From Nocardia sp. CNY236 (lineage in GTDB: Bacteria > Actinomycetota > Actinomycetes > Mycobacteriales > Mycobacteriaceae): 64,000 bases of DNA. Under the pieces are notes generated by a model that did not search any database, was not told the DNA's origin, and worked only from the letters and a program-made list of their open reading frames with translations. A program made the translations under genes and the position numbers. Below are positions 1-7,968 of this stretch, piece after piece. The DNA lies in contig NZ_AXVD01000007.1 in the NCBI RefSeq assembly GCF_000482385.1, forward strand, positions 1 through 64,000. The letters run 5' to 3'. Numbering within the stretch: the first letter of the stretch is position 1; every line of letters starts with the position of its first letter.

Positions 1-242
1 CGCCGCTCGAGGAACCGCTTACGCCACTTACCCACCGTCGGAAGCGAAACACGCTCCCGCGCCGCGACATCCGTATTCGACAACCCCTCCGCACACGCCA
101 GCACGATCCTCGACCGCTGCGCCAACGCCTGCGCCGACTTCCGCCGACGCACCCACCCGGTGAGCACCTTCCGCTCCTCCTCGGTCAACACCAACGGCTG
201 TCTCGGACGTCCACGCTCGGCCACAACCACAAGCATCGTCAT
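1..242 (-). CDS. IS630-family-like transposase, N-terminal part (runs off left edge)
   Basis: The reverse strand from the ATG at 242 reads MTMLVVVAERGRPRQPLVLT followed by a helix-turn-helix region (RSRIVLACAEGLSNTDVAA, then LPTVGKWRKRFLERR). This matches the N-terminal DNA-binding part of IS630/winged-HTH transposases that insert at TA dinucleotides. The DDE catalytic domain would lie to the left of the window, so only about 80 residues are visible and intactness cannot be judged. An alternative start is the ATG at 236. The upstream 200 bp is AT-richer and carries no other gene. The family call rests on the HTH spacing and the GRPRQPL opening; a stand-alone HTH protein remains possible. Confidence 0.7.
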   Translation of the reverse strand, partial: MTMLVVVAERGRPRQPLVLTEEERKVLTGWVRRRKSAQALAQRSRIVLACAEGLSNTDVAARERVSLPTVGKWRKRFLER

Positions 243-446
243 CCCGGGATCCAGCCGCACGCCGACACGCCGCCTATACAGAAAATAGATAATAAATTCC
301 TGGCGCGGCACACTAGGTCATGACTTCATTTCTCGCACAGCGATTGTCGACTGTGGACGTGTCTGTGCAGTCTCCGATGGTCATAGTTGGCCGTTCCGGT
401 GACCGCGCAACACCTGCGCCGGTGCGTTCACACCGGCGCAGGTGAC

Positions 447-785
447 TCAGCTCGAGCTGTCGACCAGCTCACCGATAGGCAAAGGCGGGAGCGCGCGGAC
501 CAGGGTCATCATCGCGCTGCAGTACGCGTTCCGGGCAGAGCTCCCCGGGTCGTGGCCGCAGACGAAAGCGCCCGTCTTGTCGTAGTTCCAGGAGGCTCCG
601 CGGTAGGACCATGTCAGACCATCTTCGGAGGGACCGAATGGGCACTGCCTCGGCCCCACACCCGGGCAGGATCCTTCGACGCCCCACGGGCCAACAGGAT
701 AGGCCATCGCCTGTGGTGCACCGGGGAGCACGAGTGCCGCGGTCACCGCCGCGGCGGTGAGCAAGTATTTGATGGGCGAGTTCAC
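447..785 (-). CDS. small secreted protein of unknown function
   Basis: This 112-residue protein has a clear Sec signal peptide: a short basic start, a hydrophobic stretch over residues 8-22, and an AMA cleavage site near residue 28. The mature part is about 84 residues with four cysteines (about 40, 48, 76, 89), which would allow two disulfides, and is rich in Gly and Trp. I do not recognise the family. The GTG start at 785 is fixed by a perfect AGGAGG four to five bases upstream. It is monocistronic. The protein presumably acts outside the membrane, and its function is unknown. Confidence 0.75.
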   Translation of the reverse strand: MNSPIKYLLTAAAVTAALVLPGAPQAMAYPVGPWGVEGSCPGVGPRQCPFGPSEDGLTWSYRGASWNYDKTGAFVCGHDPGSSARNAYCSAMMTLVRALPPLPIGELVDSSS

Positions 786-1268
786 GTGGCCTCCTGCGTA
801 TCGAGTACGAAACCCTCTGCATTCCTATCGTTTCCATAGAACCCCTGTTACCTGCTCCAGAGGTGCTGCCCACGGCTTCTCTCGGCGATCCACTCGGGGC
901 CACGAGCGGAAGCGGCGTCTCCCGGCCTCGTCGACGTCGCCGTGGAGCCGGATCCAGACGTCTCCGAGAAACTCCGTAACGGGATTTCGGTGATGCACGA
1001 TAGTCCGACCACAGCAGGCGGATAGCAATGGCAAGTGAACTGGCAATCCGAGTAGGTGCGGCTCCACTTGGCCGGCTTTCCCCACCAGATCATTCTGAGA
1101 TGCGTTGACAACCACGATGAATGGGGGAACGAGCATCGAGAACCGGTAAACAACACAGCCTGGCAAGAACTGATCGACGAGAGGCTCGACTATCGATGTC
1201 GGCCTGAGTCGCTGTACGACAAAACCATTCACCATGATCACGAATATTTCAAGATCGGCGGTAATACT
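786..1268. other. intergenic stretch with no firm gene
   Basis: This 480-bp stretch separates two secreted-protein genes that point away from each other, so both promoters should lie here. On the minus strand, 825-998 reads as 57 residues from a GTG with high G/C in third positions (DVWIRLHGDVDEAG in the middle). It has no convincing ribosome site and no family I know, so it may be a gene relic. The plus-strand frame running into the next gene is not coding-like before 1269. Confidence 0.4.
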
Positions 1269-1739
1269 ATGCGAAAATCATTTGGACACAAGGGCCTGAT
1301 GGGAATCATTGCCATCTCGTCTCTCACCGCGGCAACTCTCGCTGCCGCGCCGAGCGTCGCCGCGGCGCCGAACCCGCCAGGCGAAGAGCTATGTACCATC
1401 AACTATCTCACACCGGACGACTTCACGGTCCATGCATCGACCAAGGTGTTCGTCACCCAGGACGGTGACGGATCGATCGATGTGATCGCACGGACGAATG
1501 CCCAATCGGAAACTCCCTACAGCCAGCAGTTCTCGGTGGTTTGGTCGAACCTCGATACCGGACTGAGCGGCGTGGACAACGTCACGGCCGTGGTGCAGGG
1601 ACGGAGAAACATCTTGTCCATCCCTGATATCCCCACCGAACCGGGGCGAATTCCGTTGGTACTCGGCGTTTCGAACACTGGAACAAATCCGAACCACGTA
1701 ACGTCTGGTGACTGCGGAGCGCTATATGTAGTGAGGTAA
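1269..1739 (+). CDS. small secreted protein, paralogue of the one at 11467
   Basis: The ATG at 1269 gives 156 residues with a signal peptide (basic MRKSFGHKG, hydrophobic core, AAA-P cleavage around residue 33). A longer in-frame reading from 1056 would put the signal peptide 70 residues inside the protein, so 1269 is preferred; GGCGG lies just upstream. The mature part has two cysteines near its ends. It shares the pattern NLDTGxSG followed about 30 residues later by (E/G)PGR(I/V)xLxxG with the secreted protein at 11467-11994, so the two are paralogues. The fold is probably all-beta and is exported. Function is unknown. Confidence 0.8.
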   Translation: MRKSFGHKGLMGIIAISSLTAATLAAAPSVAAAPNPPGEELCTINYLTPDDFTVHASTKVFVTQDGDGSIDVIARTNAQSETPYSQQFSVVWSNLDTGLSGVDNVTAVVQGRRNILSIPDIPTEPGRIPLVLGVSNTGTNPNHVTSGDCGALYVVR

Positions 1740-1870
1740 TCCCTCGTCGTCGGTCCGCAACCGGTAGAGCGCGACAGGTAGGCCCGGACAGCCGTACTTC
1801 TCGGCTGTTCGGGCCGCACTGCTCGCTGCCGTGTATACAGATGGTGGGTTTCCCTGCGTGGGGATACGGC

Positions 1871-2278
1871 TCATCCTCGCGACGAGATCTGCTGGACGCC
1901 CCAGCTATTGCCGTCGGGGTCTTCGAAGAAGACGAATCCGACGTTGTCGAGGGGATCTGCTGTGGGCGAGGGGTTTTCTCCAACGACCTGGACGTCGGTG
2001 ACCGCGACGCCGCGCGCCGCCAGTTCTTTGTGTGCTTGCTCGATGTCGGGTACAACCAGTTGGAGGCCCTTGACGGAGCCGGGTTCCATGTTCGGGACTG
2101 CGCCTTCACCGATGACTATGGAGCAACCGGAGCCCGGAGGCGTCAGTTGCACGATGCGCACGCCGTCGGCGATCTTCGTGTCGTGGTCAACAGTGAATCC
2201 CAGTCGCTGGCTGTAGAAATCCTTCGCCCGATCGACATCCGATACAGGGACGACGACGACCTCGAGGGTCCAGTTCAT
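1871..2278 (-). CDS. VOC-superfamily (glyoxalase/bleomycin-resistance fold) protein
   Basis: This 135-residue protein has the single-domain vicinal-oxygen-chelate pattern: an N-terminal strand EVVVVPVSDVDRAKDFYSQR, the LGF motif near residue 27, a central QLTPPGSGCSIVIG strand, and the closing FFEDPDGNSWGVQQ. VOC proteins bind a metal in a paired beta-alpha-beta-beta-beta barrel and act as isomerases, dioxygenases or antibiotic-binding proteins; the substrate here cannot be inferred. The ATG at 2278 is preceded by GGAAAGGAAG. The length is normal for the family. It is a monocistronic gene in opposite orientation to the kinase downstream. Confidence 0.85.
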   Translation of the reverse strand: MNWTLEVVVVPVSDVDRAKDFYSQRLGFTVDHDTKIADGVRIVQLTPPGSGCSIVIGEGAVPNMEPGSVKGLQLVVPDIEQAHKELAARGVAVTDVQVVGENPSPTADPLDNVGFVFFEDPDGNSWGVQQISSRG

Positions 2279-2748
2279 GGCGCTTCCTTTCCGATGAGTA
2301 CGAACCTCTGCAGTACTGACGGCCCAACGCCGCGATATTCATCGTCCTCCGGTGTGTCGTGGCCACCGGAAAATTCCCGGAGCGGTTGACAAAGGGTGTT
2401 TCTACCGACAGTCTCCTCGCATGTATACGATTGCGCTTTGTTGAGCGCGTTGGGTGGTCGGTACGTCCGCTGCCCCGGGAAGGTACGCGGTCTCGGCATC
2501 CACCGCCTCGGGCTGCCGGGCCACGGCGGCCCCGCTCCGGGAGCCGGAACGCGCTGGCCGCAAGGCCGACGATCGTGACAGGAGGGTGATGCGGGCGATT
2601 TTGCTCCGAGCAGTCGGCGGCGGACTTCGTAGGCAGCGCCGCCGAGGACGACGGCGCGCCGGATGTGGCGGACGCGCTGCGCCGACAGCGGGCGTAGGCA
2701 CGCAGTGAACCCCAGTTCGTTTTCCGACGTCGACATGAGGTGACGGCA
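2279..2748. other. intergenic stretch with no firm gene; carries the ribosome site of the next gene
   Basis: About 470 bp without a convincing reading frame. The frames that are open are short, Arg/Pro/Gly-rich and lack ribosome sites. The 3' end holds GAGG at 2737-2740, eight bases before the ATG at 2749. This supports that ATG over the in-frame GTG at 2740, which overlaps the GAGG. High GC with no codon periodicity suggests decayed sequence. Confidence 0.4.
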
Positions 2749-3774
2749 ATGGCTCCTGACTACGGCATCGCCGTGTGGTCCACCGAGCGGTGGCGGGCCG
2801 CCGCGGTCGAGTGGGCCGAGTTGCAACTCGGCGTAGCTGGCATCAGACGTACTGGCCCGGCGACCCAACCGCATCTGCGCCCGTGGGGTACCGTCCTGCA
2901 GATTCCGACCACTGGTGGGACGTACTGGCTCAAGGCGCCCGGGCCGCTGACCACCTTCGAGATCGGCCTATACGAGGTCTTCTCCGAAGTCTGCCCCGAC
3001 CGGACGCTGACCGCGTTGGCCTCCGACACCCGGCGCGGCCTGCTACTGCTGCCCGACGGCGGGCCGGTGCTCGGTGATCGGCTACAGGGCGAGGACCTGG
3101 TCCAGGCGCTGACGGAGGCGCTACCCCGGTACGCCTGCCTGCAACGCGACCTGAGCGCGCACGTGCCCCGACTGCTGGAGGTCGGCGTAGCCGACATGCG
3201 GCCCGAACGGATGCCCGATCGTCTCACGGAGGCACTGCACACGGTGGGTGCCTACATCGAGCGGCACGGCGAGCGCGCCGACCGACAGACGCTCGCCGAC
3301 ATCACGGCCATGCGGGACGAGTTCGGCTCCTGGTGCGCCGAACTGGGAGACAGCCGAGTACCGGCCAGTCTCGACCACGGCGACCTGCATCTATGGAACA
3401 TCTTCGAATCCACTGCGACCGCGGGCGGCCGAACGGCGTTCTACGACTGGGGCGACAGCGTGGTCACCCACCCGTTCGCCAGCATGCTGGTCGGAATCGG
3501 CACAGTGCGGCAGTTCCTCGAGGTCGGTGACGACGATCCGGCGGTGCTGCGGGTCCGGGACGCCTACCTGGATGCCTTCACCGACCTCGCCCCGCGGGAG
3601 ACGCTGCTGCGCGAACTCGACCTGGCCTGTCGATTGGCCAAGGTGAGCAGGGCGCTGACATGGGACAGGTCCCTACAGGCACAGGGCTACGACGAAGCCG
3701 GTCGCTTCGGCCGTGCGCCACTGGACTCGCTCGAGGCGCTGCTGAACTCCTCGCCCTTCCATCTCACCGCTTGA
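2749..3774 (+). CDS. aminoglycoside-phosphotransferase-fold kinase
   Basis: This 341-residue protein has the APH/choline-kinase C-lobe signature: the Brenner motif HGDLHLWN at about 210-217, supplying the catalytic Asp and metal-binding Asn, then YDWGDS at about 232-237 with the second metal-binding Asp. The N-lobe (about 45-110) shows YWLKAP with a candidate ATP-binding Lys. Family members phosphorylate hydroxyls of small molecules, including aminoglycosides, macrolides and homoserine. The substrate is not predictable, so resistance is only one possibility. The start is set by GAGG at 2737-2740. It stands alone and ends convergently with the methyltransferase at 3848. Confidence 0.85.
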   Translation: MAPDYGIAVWSTERWRAAAVEWAELQLGVAGIRRTGPATQPHLRPWGTVLQIPTTGGTYWLKAPGPLTTFEIGLYEVFSEVCPDRTLTALASDTRRGLLLLPDGGPVLGDRLQGEDLVQALTEALPRYACLQRDLSAHVPRLLEVGVADMRPERMPDRLTEALHTVGAYIERHGERADRQTLADITAMRDEFGSWCAELGDSRVPASLDHGDLHLWNIFESTATAGGRTAFYDWGDSVVTHPFASMLVGIGTVRQFLEVGDDDPAVLRVRDAYLDAFTDLAPRETLLRELDLACRLAKVSRALTWDRSLQAQGYDEAGRFGRAPLDSLEALLNSSPFHLTA

Positions 3775-3847
3775 CGACGATCCGGGACGTGGAGCTGTTT
3801 CGACCTCGGCAACGAAAACTCGAGAAGATCCCGCCGCTTGTCGCTCG

Positions 3848-4873
3848 TCAGCGCTTCTCGGCCACGATCCGCCAGTTGAGGTCGGCAATCTTTGCCCGCT
3901 CGGCCTGATTCCAGGCCTTGCCACCGGTCTGCAGTAGCTCGAGCGACTCCTCGACCCACGGCGGCATGATCCGCGCTTTTTCCAGCCCGCGAATCACCTT
4001 GCGTACCTGACGAATGAGGTTGGCCTTCTGGTCGCACAAGGGCCATGCCTCACTCTTCGACGGCGCCGACAGCACGATGTGGAAGCCCGCTCGTTCCAAC
4101 GCTGCACAGACGTCTGCGGGGTACAGCGATTGCGTCGCTGCGAGCGTGGGAAGGAAGAGTTTGTGCAGAGCGACGTGTTCTTCGTTGTCCCAATCGAAGT
4201 ACGGCGTCAGTAGGTATTCCGAGCAGGCGTAGCGCGCACCGGGCGCGAGGACCCGGTACATCTCCCGAGCGTGGGCGTCCAGCTCGTCCTTCTTGAAGAA
4301 CGGCCAGACGGCTTGGAAGGAGAAGCAGCCGTCGAAGGACTCGGACTCGTAGTCGAGAGGCTTGTGGTGATCGCCGAACTCGAAGTGCAGCCGATCGCTC
4401 ATGCCACATCGGGCCGCCCATGCAGTGGCGTTCTCGAGCTGATTCGGATCGATGTTGTAGCCCGAGACCTGCCCTCCGGTGAGGGTGGCGAAGTGGTGCG
4501 AGATGCGTCCGCGCCCGCACCCCATATCGAGCAGGTGGGAGTTGGCAGGGTCCTTCAGGGCCAGGTCCTTCAGCACCGACTTCTCGATCAAGATCTGATT
4601 GTCGTAGAGCCCTTTCGTCTCGTCGAGCATCGGCGGGATGTAGAGCTTCTCCAGGTCGAACACCGACAGCATGTTGTTGAGGACCTTGTAGTAGTCCGCC
4701 ACTGCCCTCGTCTCGTCAGCGGTTTCGGTAGCTGCGCCCGCCTGCATGCGCTGGAGGAACTGAAACGCGTCGATGGCCGACCGTTTGTCTTCGTCCGACA
4801 GTGTCGCGAGTCGCCTGACCCCCGTCGCCGCGGTCTTGATCCGGTACCAGTCCACGTGCACGCCCTTCGACAA
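3848..4873 (-). CDS. class I SAM-dependent methyltransferase, sterol-methyltransferase-like
   Basis: This 341-residue protein carries SAM motif I as LLDMGCGRGRISHH (about 114-127) and the ribose-binding acid in YNIDPNQ (about 140-145). The overall architecture resembles sterol 24-C-methyltransferase and related lipid or polyketide C-methyltransferases: a long N-terminal helical region (YYKVLNNMLSVFDLEKLYIPP) before the Rossmann domain. It is followed by about 100 residues of substrate-binding region. It lies on the same strand as the dioxygenase and thiolase genes at 5063-7830, separated by a 189-bp gap. That gap holds its own candidate operator, so it may be a separate transcript. The acceptor is unknown, possibly a sterol or polyprenoid. 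Confidence 0.8.
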   Translation of the reverse strand: MSKGVHVDWYRIKTAATGVRRLATLSDEDKRSAIDAFQFLQRMQAGAATETADETRAVADYYKVLNNMLSVFDLEKLYIPPMLDETKGLYDNQILIEKSVLKDLALKDPANSHLLDMGCGRGRISHHFATLTGGQVSGYNIDPNQLENATAWAARCGMSDRLHFEFGDHHKPLDYESESFDGCFSFQAVWPFFKKDELDAHAREMYRVLAPGARYACSEYLLTPYFDWDNEEHVALHKLFLPTLAATQSLYPADVCAALERAGFHIVLSAPSKSEAWPLCDQKANLIRQVRKVIRGLEKARIMPPWVEESLELLQTGGKAWNQAERAKIADLNWRIVAEKR

Positions 4874-4896
4874 TGTCCTATCGACCCGAGTCCAAA

Positions 4897-4912
4897 CTAA
4901 TACGTGTTCTAG
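4897..4912 (-). promoter_or_regulatory. candidate TetR/KstR-like operator upstream of the methyltransferase
   Basis: Read on the minus strand, the site is CTAGAACACGTATTAG, 24 bp upstream of the methyltransferase ATG. The core TAGAACACGTATTA fits the KstR consensus TnnAACnnGTTnnA with one mismatch, and the flanks extend the symmetry (AACTA...TAGTT). KstR represses sterol catabolism genes in mycolic-acid actinomycetes, and a sterol-methyltransferase-like gene follows. The regulator identity is inference only. Confidence 0.35.
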
Positions 4913-5062
4913 TTTTGCGGGTTCGAATCGTCACATTGTCGATGCGGCGAAGGGATCGCCATGCTCGGACCGACCTGGATGAGAGGGTGCCGTTTGCGCC
5001 GTTCACCGCCGTTCACAGCACCCTGAGCAGCCCCATTGCCGGCAGCAGAAGTGTGCGGTGAC

Positions 5063-6580
5063 CTACAGTCCGATCGCCTCGGCAGCTGTATCCGCGGTGT
5101 GCCACCGGCGTAGCTCCGCGCCGTCGGCCCACGTCGAATGGGTACCGCTGGAGATGCGCTCCGGCAGTCTGAGTTTGCATACCGGACCATCCGAGACCCG
5201 GGCGGCGTCGAGTACTACGCAGTACGAGGCATCCGCATTCATATCGGTGGTCAGAGTGATCAGGTAGCCATCGTCCTCACCGGTACTGCCGATGCGTGGC
5301 GCCATCGCGGTCTCGCTGCCATAGACACCGTCGCCGAACGACATCCGCTCTTCGGTGCCGGTCAGCAGGTCGTGGCGCACCAACCCATCGAAGAGGAACC
5401 AGCCCGGCTTCCCGGTGGCCGCCCACGTATACCGGTAGGGCTGCCCCGCATGTTGGCTGTTGATCATGCCGAACTCGGTGATCGTGTCGGTGAGCCGCTC
5501 TTCTTTCACCTGTCCGGTTGTGAGGTTCAACCGCCAGCGGTGCAGGCGGGTTTGCATGCGATCCAGAGCCAGGAAGCGAAAGGCGCGCTCCCATTTACTG
5601 CCCGTACCGGTATCGGCCGGGTTGGGATCGCCTTGGAAGAATCCGTCCAGAACGATCTCGTCACCGTCCTCATAGGCGTTGGTGAAATGCAGCACATAGG
5701 TCGGATCAGCTTCGAACCAGCGGATCTCACTGGTCTGCCCCCGCCGCGGGATGACCGCGAAACGGGAGGGGATGTCGCGGTGCAACCGAGGACGGTGCAG
5801 TCCTTTCGCGAGCGCCTCGGTGGGCCAGAACATCGGGAAGTCGTTGAGGATTGCATAGTTTTCGGTGAAGGCCATGTCATGGGGCAGCCGCGGTCCAGGA
5901 AGTGGGATGTCGACATAGTGCGCCAAGGTGTTGTCGGCGTCGACGACGCCGTAGTGCATGAACGGATCCTGCTTGCTGTAGTTGAAGAACAACAGTTCGC
6001 CGGTGCGGTCGTCGACCTTCGGATGCGCCGATACGCCCCACTCGAATGGGAATGCACCGCCCCAAGTCTGCTTGCCCTTCGTCTCGGCGGTATAGGGATC
6101 GAGCCGGTAGAGGTCGCCGCACATGTAGAAACTGGTCAGCGCCATGCCTCGATGGACGATCACATCGGTGCTCGAAGCGTCCTTCATCCGTCCGCGCGCA
6201 CCCCAACCGTGATCCTTCTTGGCCAGGTCCGGCGGCTCCGAGACTCCGGCCCATAATGCCGATCCTGCCTCGGTCTCGGCCATCAAGCCATCGGTACGCA
6301 CGAACCGGTTGCGATAGAAGGCCTTTCCGTGCCGGAAGCCCACCAGATGGATCATTCCATCACCATCGAACGGGTGATAGTTCTTCAGCGAAGGATGCAC
6401 CGGGTTCTCGGTATTGCGCAGATACACGCCATCGAGGTCGGCGGGGATCTCGCCTTCGACGACGTCGAGGTCGTCGGCGCGCCACTCGGTCGCTTGCGGC
6501 CGCCACGGGCCGGTTCGGTACGGGTGATCGTCATCCTCTGGCAGAGTGGACAATAGTCGTCCGACGATTTCGACATCCAT
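5063..6580 (-). CDS. carotenoid-oxygenase family dioxygenase (RPE65/lignostilbene dioxygenase type)
   Basis: This 505-residue protein has the four iron-ligand histidines of the seven-bladed propeller family: SAHPK (about H186), LPHDM (about H234), YVLHFTN (about H298) and the C-terminal SSGTHSTW (about H481). It also has the family blocks YLRNTENP and YHPFDGDGMIH near the N terminus. These non-haem Fe(II) enzymes cleave alkene bonds of apocarotenoids or phenylpropenoids with O2. The ATG at 6580 is chosen because the thiolase upstream ends at 6604, 23 bp away, implying one transcript. Thiolase neighbours fit shortening of a cleaved side chain, but whether the substrate is a carotenoid or a lignin-type stilbene is open. 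Confidence 0.9.
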   Translation of the reverse strand: MDVEIVGRLLSTLPEDDDHPYRTGPWRPQATEWRADDLDVVEGEIPADLDGVYLRNTENPVHPSLKNYHPFDGDGMIHLVGFRHGKAFYRNRFVRTDGLMAETEAGSALWAGVSEPPDLAKKDHGWGARGRMKDASSTDVIVHRGMALTSFYMCGDLYRLDPYTAETKGKQTWGGAFPFEWGVSAHPKVDDRTGELLFFNYSKQDPFMHYGVVDADNTLAHYVDIPLPGPRLPHDMAFTENYAILNDFPMFWPTEALAKGLHRPRLHRDIPSRFAVIPRRGQTSEIRWFEADPTYVLHFTNAYEDGDEIVLDGFFQGDPNPADTGTGSKWERAFRFLALDRMQTRLHRWRLNLTTGQVKEERLTDTITEFGMINSQHAGQPYRYTWAATGKPGWFLFDGLVRHDLLTGTEERMSFGDGVYGSETAMAPRIGSTGEDDGYLITLTTDMNADASYCVVLDAARVSDGPVCKLRLPERISSGTHSTWADGAELRRWHTADTAAEAIGL

Positions 6581-6603
6581 GGTGAGGTCCTCTCCTTCGA
6601 CCC

Positions 6604-7830
6604 TCAGGCGACCGGCGCGCTGCCGACGACGAAACTGACTGTGGTGGCGGTACTCCCGCCGATATTGAGTGTGCCGAACGTACGCGCACCCTCGACCTGG
6701 TAGTCCCCAGCCGTACCGGCCACTTGCCGACTGGCATCGAGCAGCATCCGCACCCCCGACGCGCCGACCGGATGACCGCCGCCGATCAAGCCTCCGCTGG
6801 GGTTGATCGGCAACTGGCCGCCGGGTGCGATGTCCCCGTTCTCGATCGCCTTCCATGATTCGCCTGGACCGGTGAGGCCGATATGGTCGATCGCGAGATA
6901 CTCACTGGCAGTGAAGCAATCATGGGTCTCCAACCCGTCGAGACCAGCGAGATCGATGCTGGCGCGGTCGAAGGCGTCGAGGACCGCTCGCCGCACATGC
7001 GGCATGACGTACGGCCCGCCGCGGGAACGGTTCAGTTTCTGCTCCAGCGGTAGACCCACAGTCCGGTGGCCCCAGCCGAGCAGCCGTGCCCACGGCTGCA
7101 TCTGCGGGTTTCGGCACAGGTATTCATCGGTGACGAGCACGACTCCCGCGCCGCCATCGGTGATCTGGCTGCAATCGAAGCGGCGCAATCGCCCTTCCAC
7201 GACCGGATTGTCCTCGCCGGGGGCTCCGGATGTCAGCGGTGGCACCTCCCAGTCGCGGGTCTGCGCGCATGGATTACGACGGGCATTGGCGAAATTGAGC
7301 TCGGCGATCGCCCGCAGATGCGCATCGTCGAGCCCGAATCGTTGCGCGTATTCCTCGGCGATCCGGCTGAACATCGACGGCCACACGAACTTCACGTCGT
7401 GGCCCTCGTGCCCGGCCCATGCAGCGGCGCCCAGATACTGGGCGCCGGTATCGCCGGGAACGGTCTTCTCCAACTCCACTCCGACGACCAACGCGGTGTC
7501 ATAGGACCCTGCCCGCAGATCGGCCATAGCCGAGAGCAGCGCGATGCTGCCCGAAGCGCACGCGGCCTCGTGCCGGGATGCGGGCACTTCCCACAGGTCC
7601 TCGCGCACCGTGGCGGGCAGAGCACCCATGTGTGCTTGACCGGTGAACAACTCCCCGAAGGCGTTGCCGACGTGTACGACGTCGATCCGATCGCCGGGCA
7701 TCCGGGCTGCTTCCAGGGTGCCGTCCACCACCTCGCGGGTCAGATCCGCGGCGTCCTTTCCCTCACGGGTCAGGTTTCGGGCGAAATCGCTTTGATAGCC
7801 AGCCAATACCCAGATATCGGTGCTGGTCAT
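6604..7830 (-). CDS. thiolase-family acetyl-CoA acetyltransferase, SCP-x-like
   Basis: This 408-residue protein shows the thiolase active-site Cys in HEAACASGS (about C91), the ETHDCF block and the C-terminal GGGHPVGASG with the catalytic His. The GGG-HPVGASG form and the lack of a terminal Cys-Gly-Gly loop are typical of the SCP-x/lipid-transfer thiolase subgroup, which acts on branched or sterol side chains. A longer reading from 7875 lacks a ribosome site, while GGGAG lies seven bases before the ATG at 7830. It is the first gene of the pair with the dioxygenase (23-bp gap) and is divergent from the thiolase at 7969, so the 138-bp gap probably carries both promoters. Confidence 0.9.
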   Translation of the reverse strand: MTSTDIWVLAGYQSDFARNLTREGKDAADLTREVVDGTLEAARMPGDRIDVVHVGNAFGELFTGQAHMGALPATVREDLWEVPASRHEAACASGSIALLSAMADLRAGSYDTALVVGVELEKTVPGDTGAQYLGAAAWAGHEGHDVKFVWPSMFSRIAEEYAQRFGLDDAHLRAIAELNFANARRNPCAQTRDWEVPPLTSGAPGEDNPVVEGRLRRFDCSQITDGGAGVVLVTDEYLCRNPQMQPWARLLGWGHRTVGLPLEQKLNRSRGGPYVMPHVRRAVLDAFDRASIDLAGLDGLETHDCFTASEYLAIDHIGLTGPGESWKAIENGDIAPGGQLPINPSGGLIGGGHPVGASGVRMLLDASRQVAGTAGDYQVEGARTFGTLNIGGSTATTVSFVVGSAPVA

Positions 7831-7968
7831 GAACACTCCCTTGCGTTCTCGACGGTTTCCGCGCATGTGAGGCAACCGGAAGGGCTTGGCAAAGCCTCGC
7901 CATCAAGCTACAACTAACAGAGTAACTATGTCGAAATATAGCAGCTGTTGGATCCCAAGGAGCCCCGA

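Noticed and set aside
5138..6256. 372-codon plus-strand frame opposite the carotenoid-oxygenase gene
   Set aside because: It is antisense to a gene with all four iron-ligand histidines and normal codon use; the opposite frame has no family likeness.
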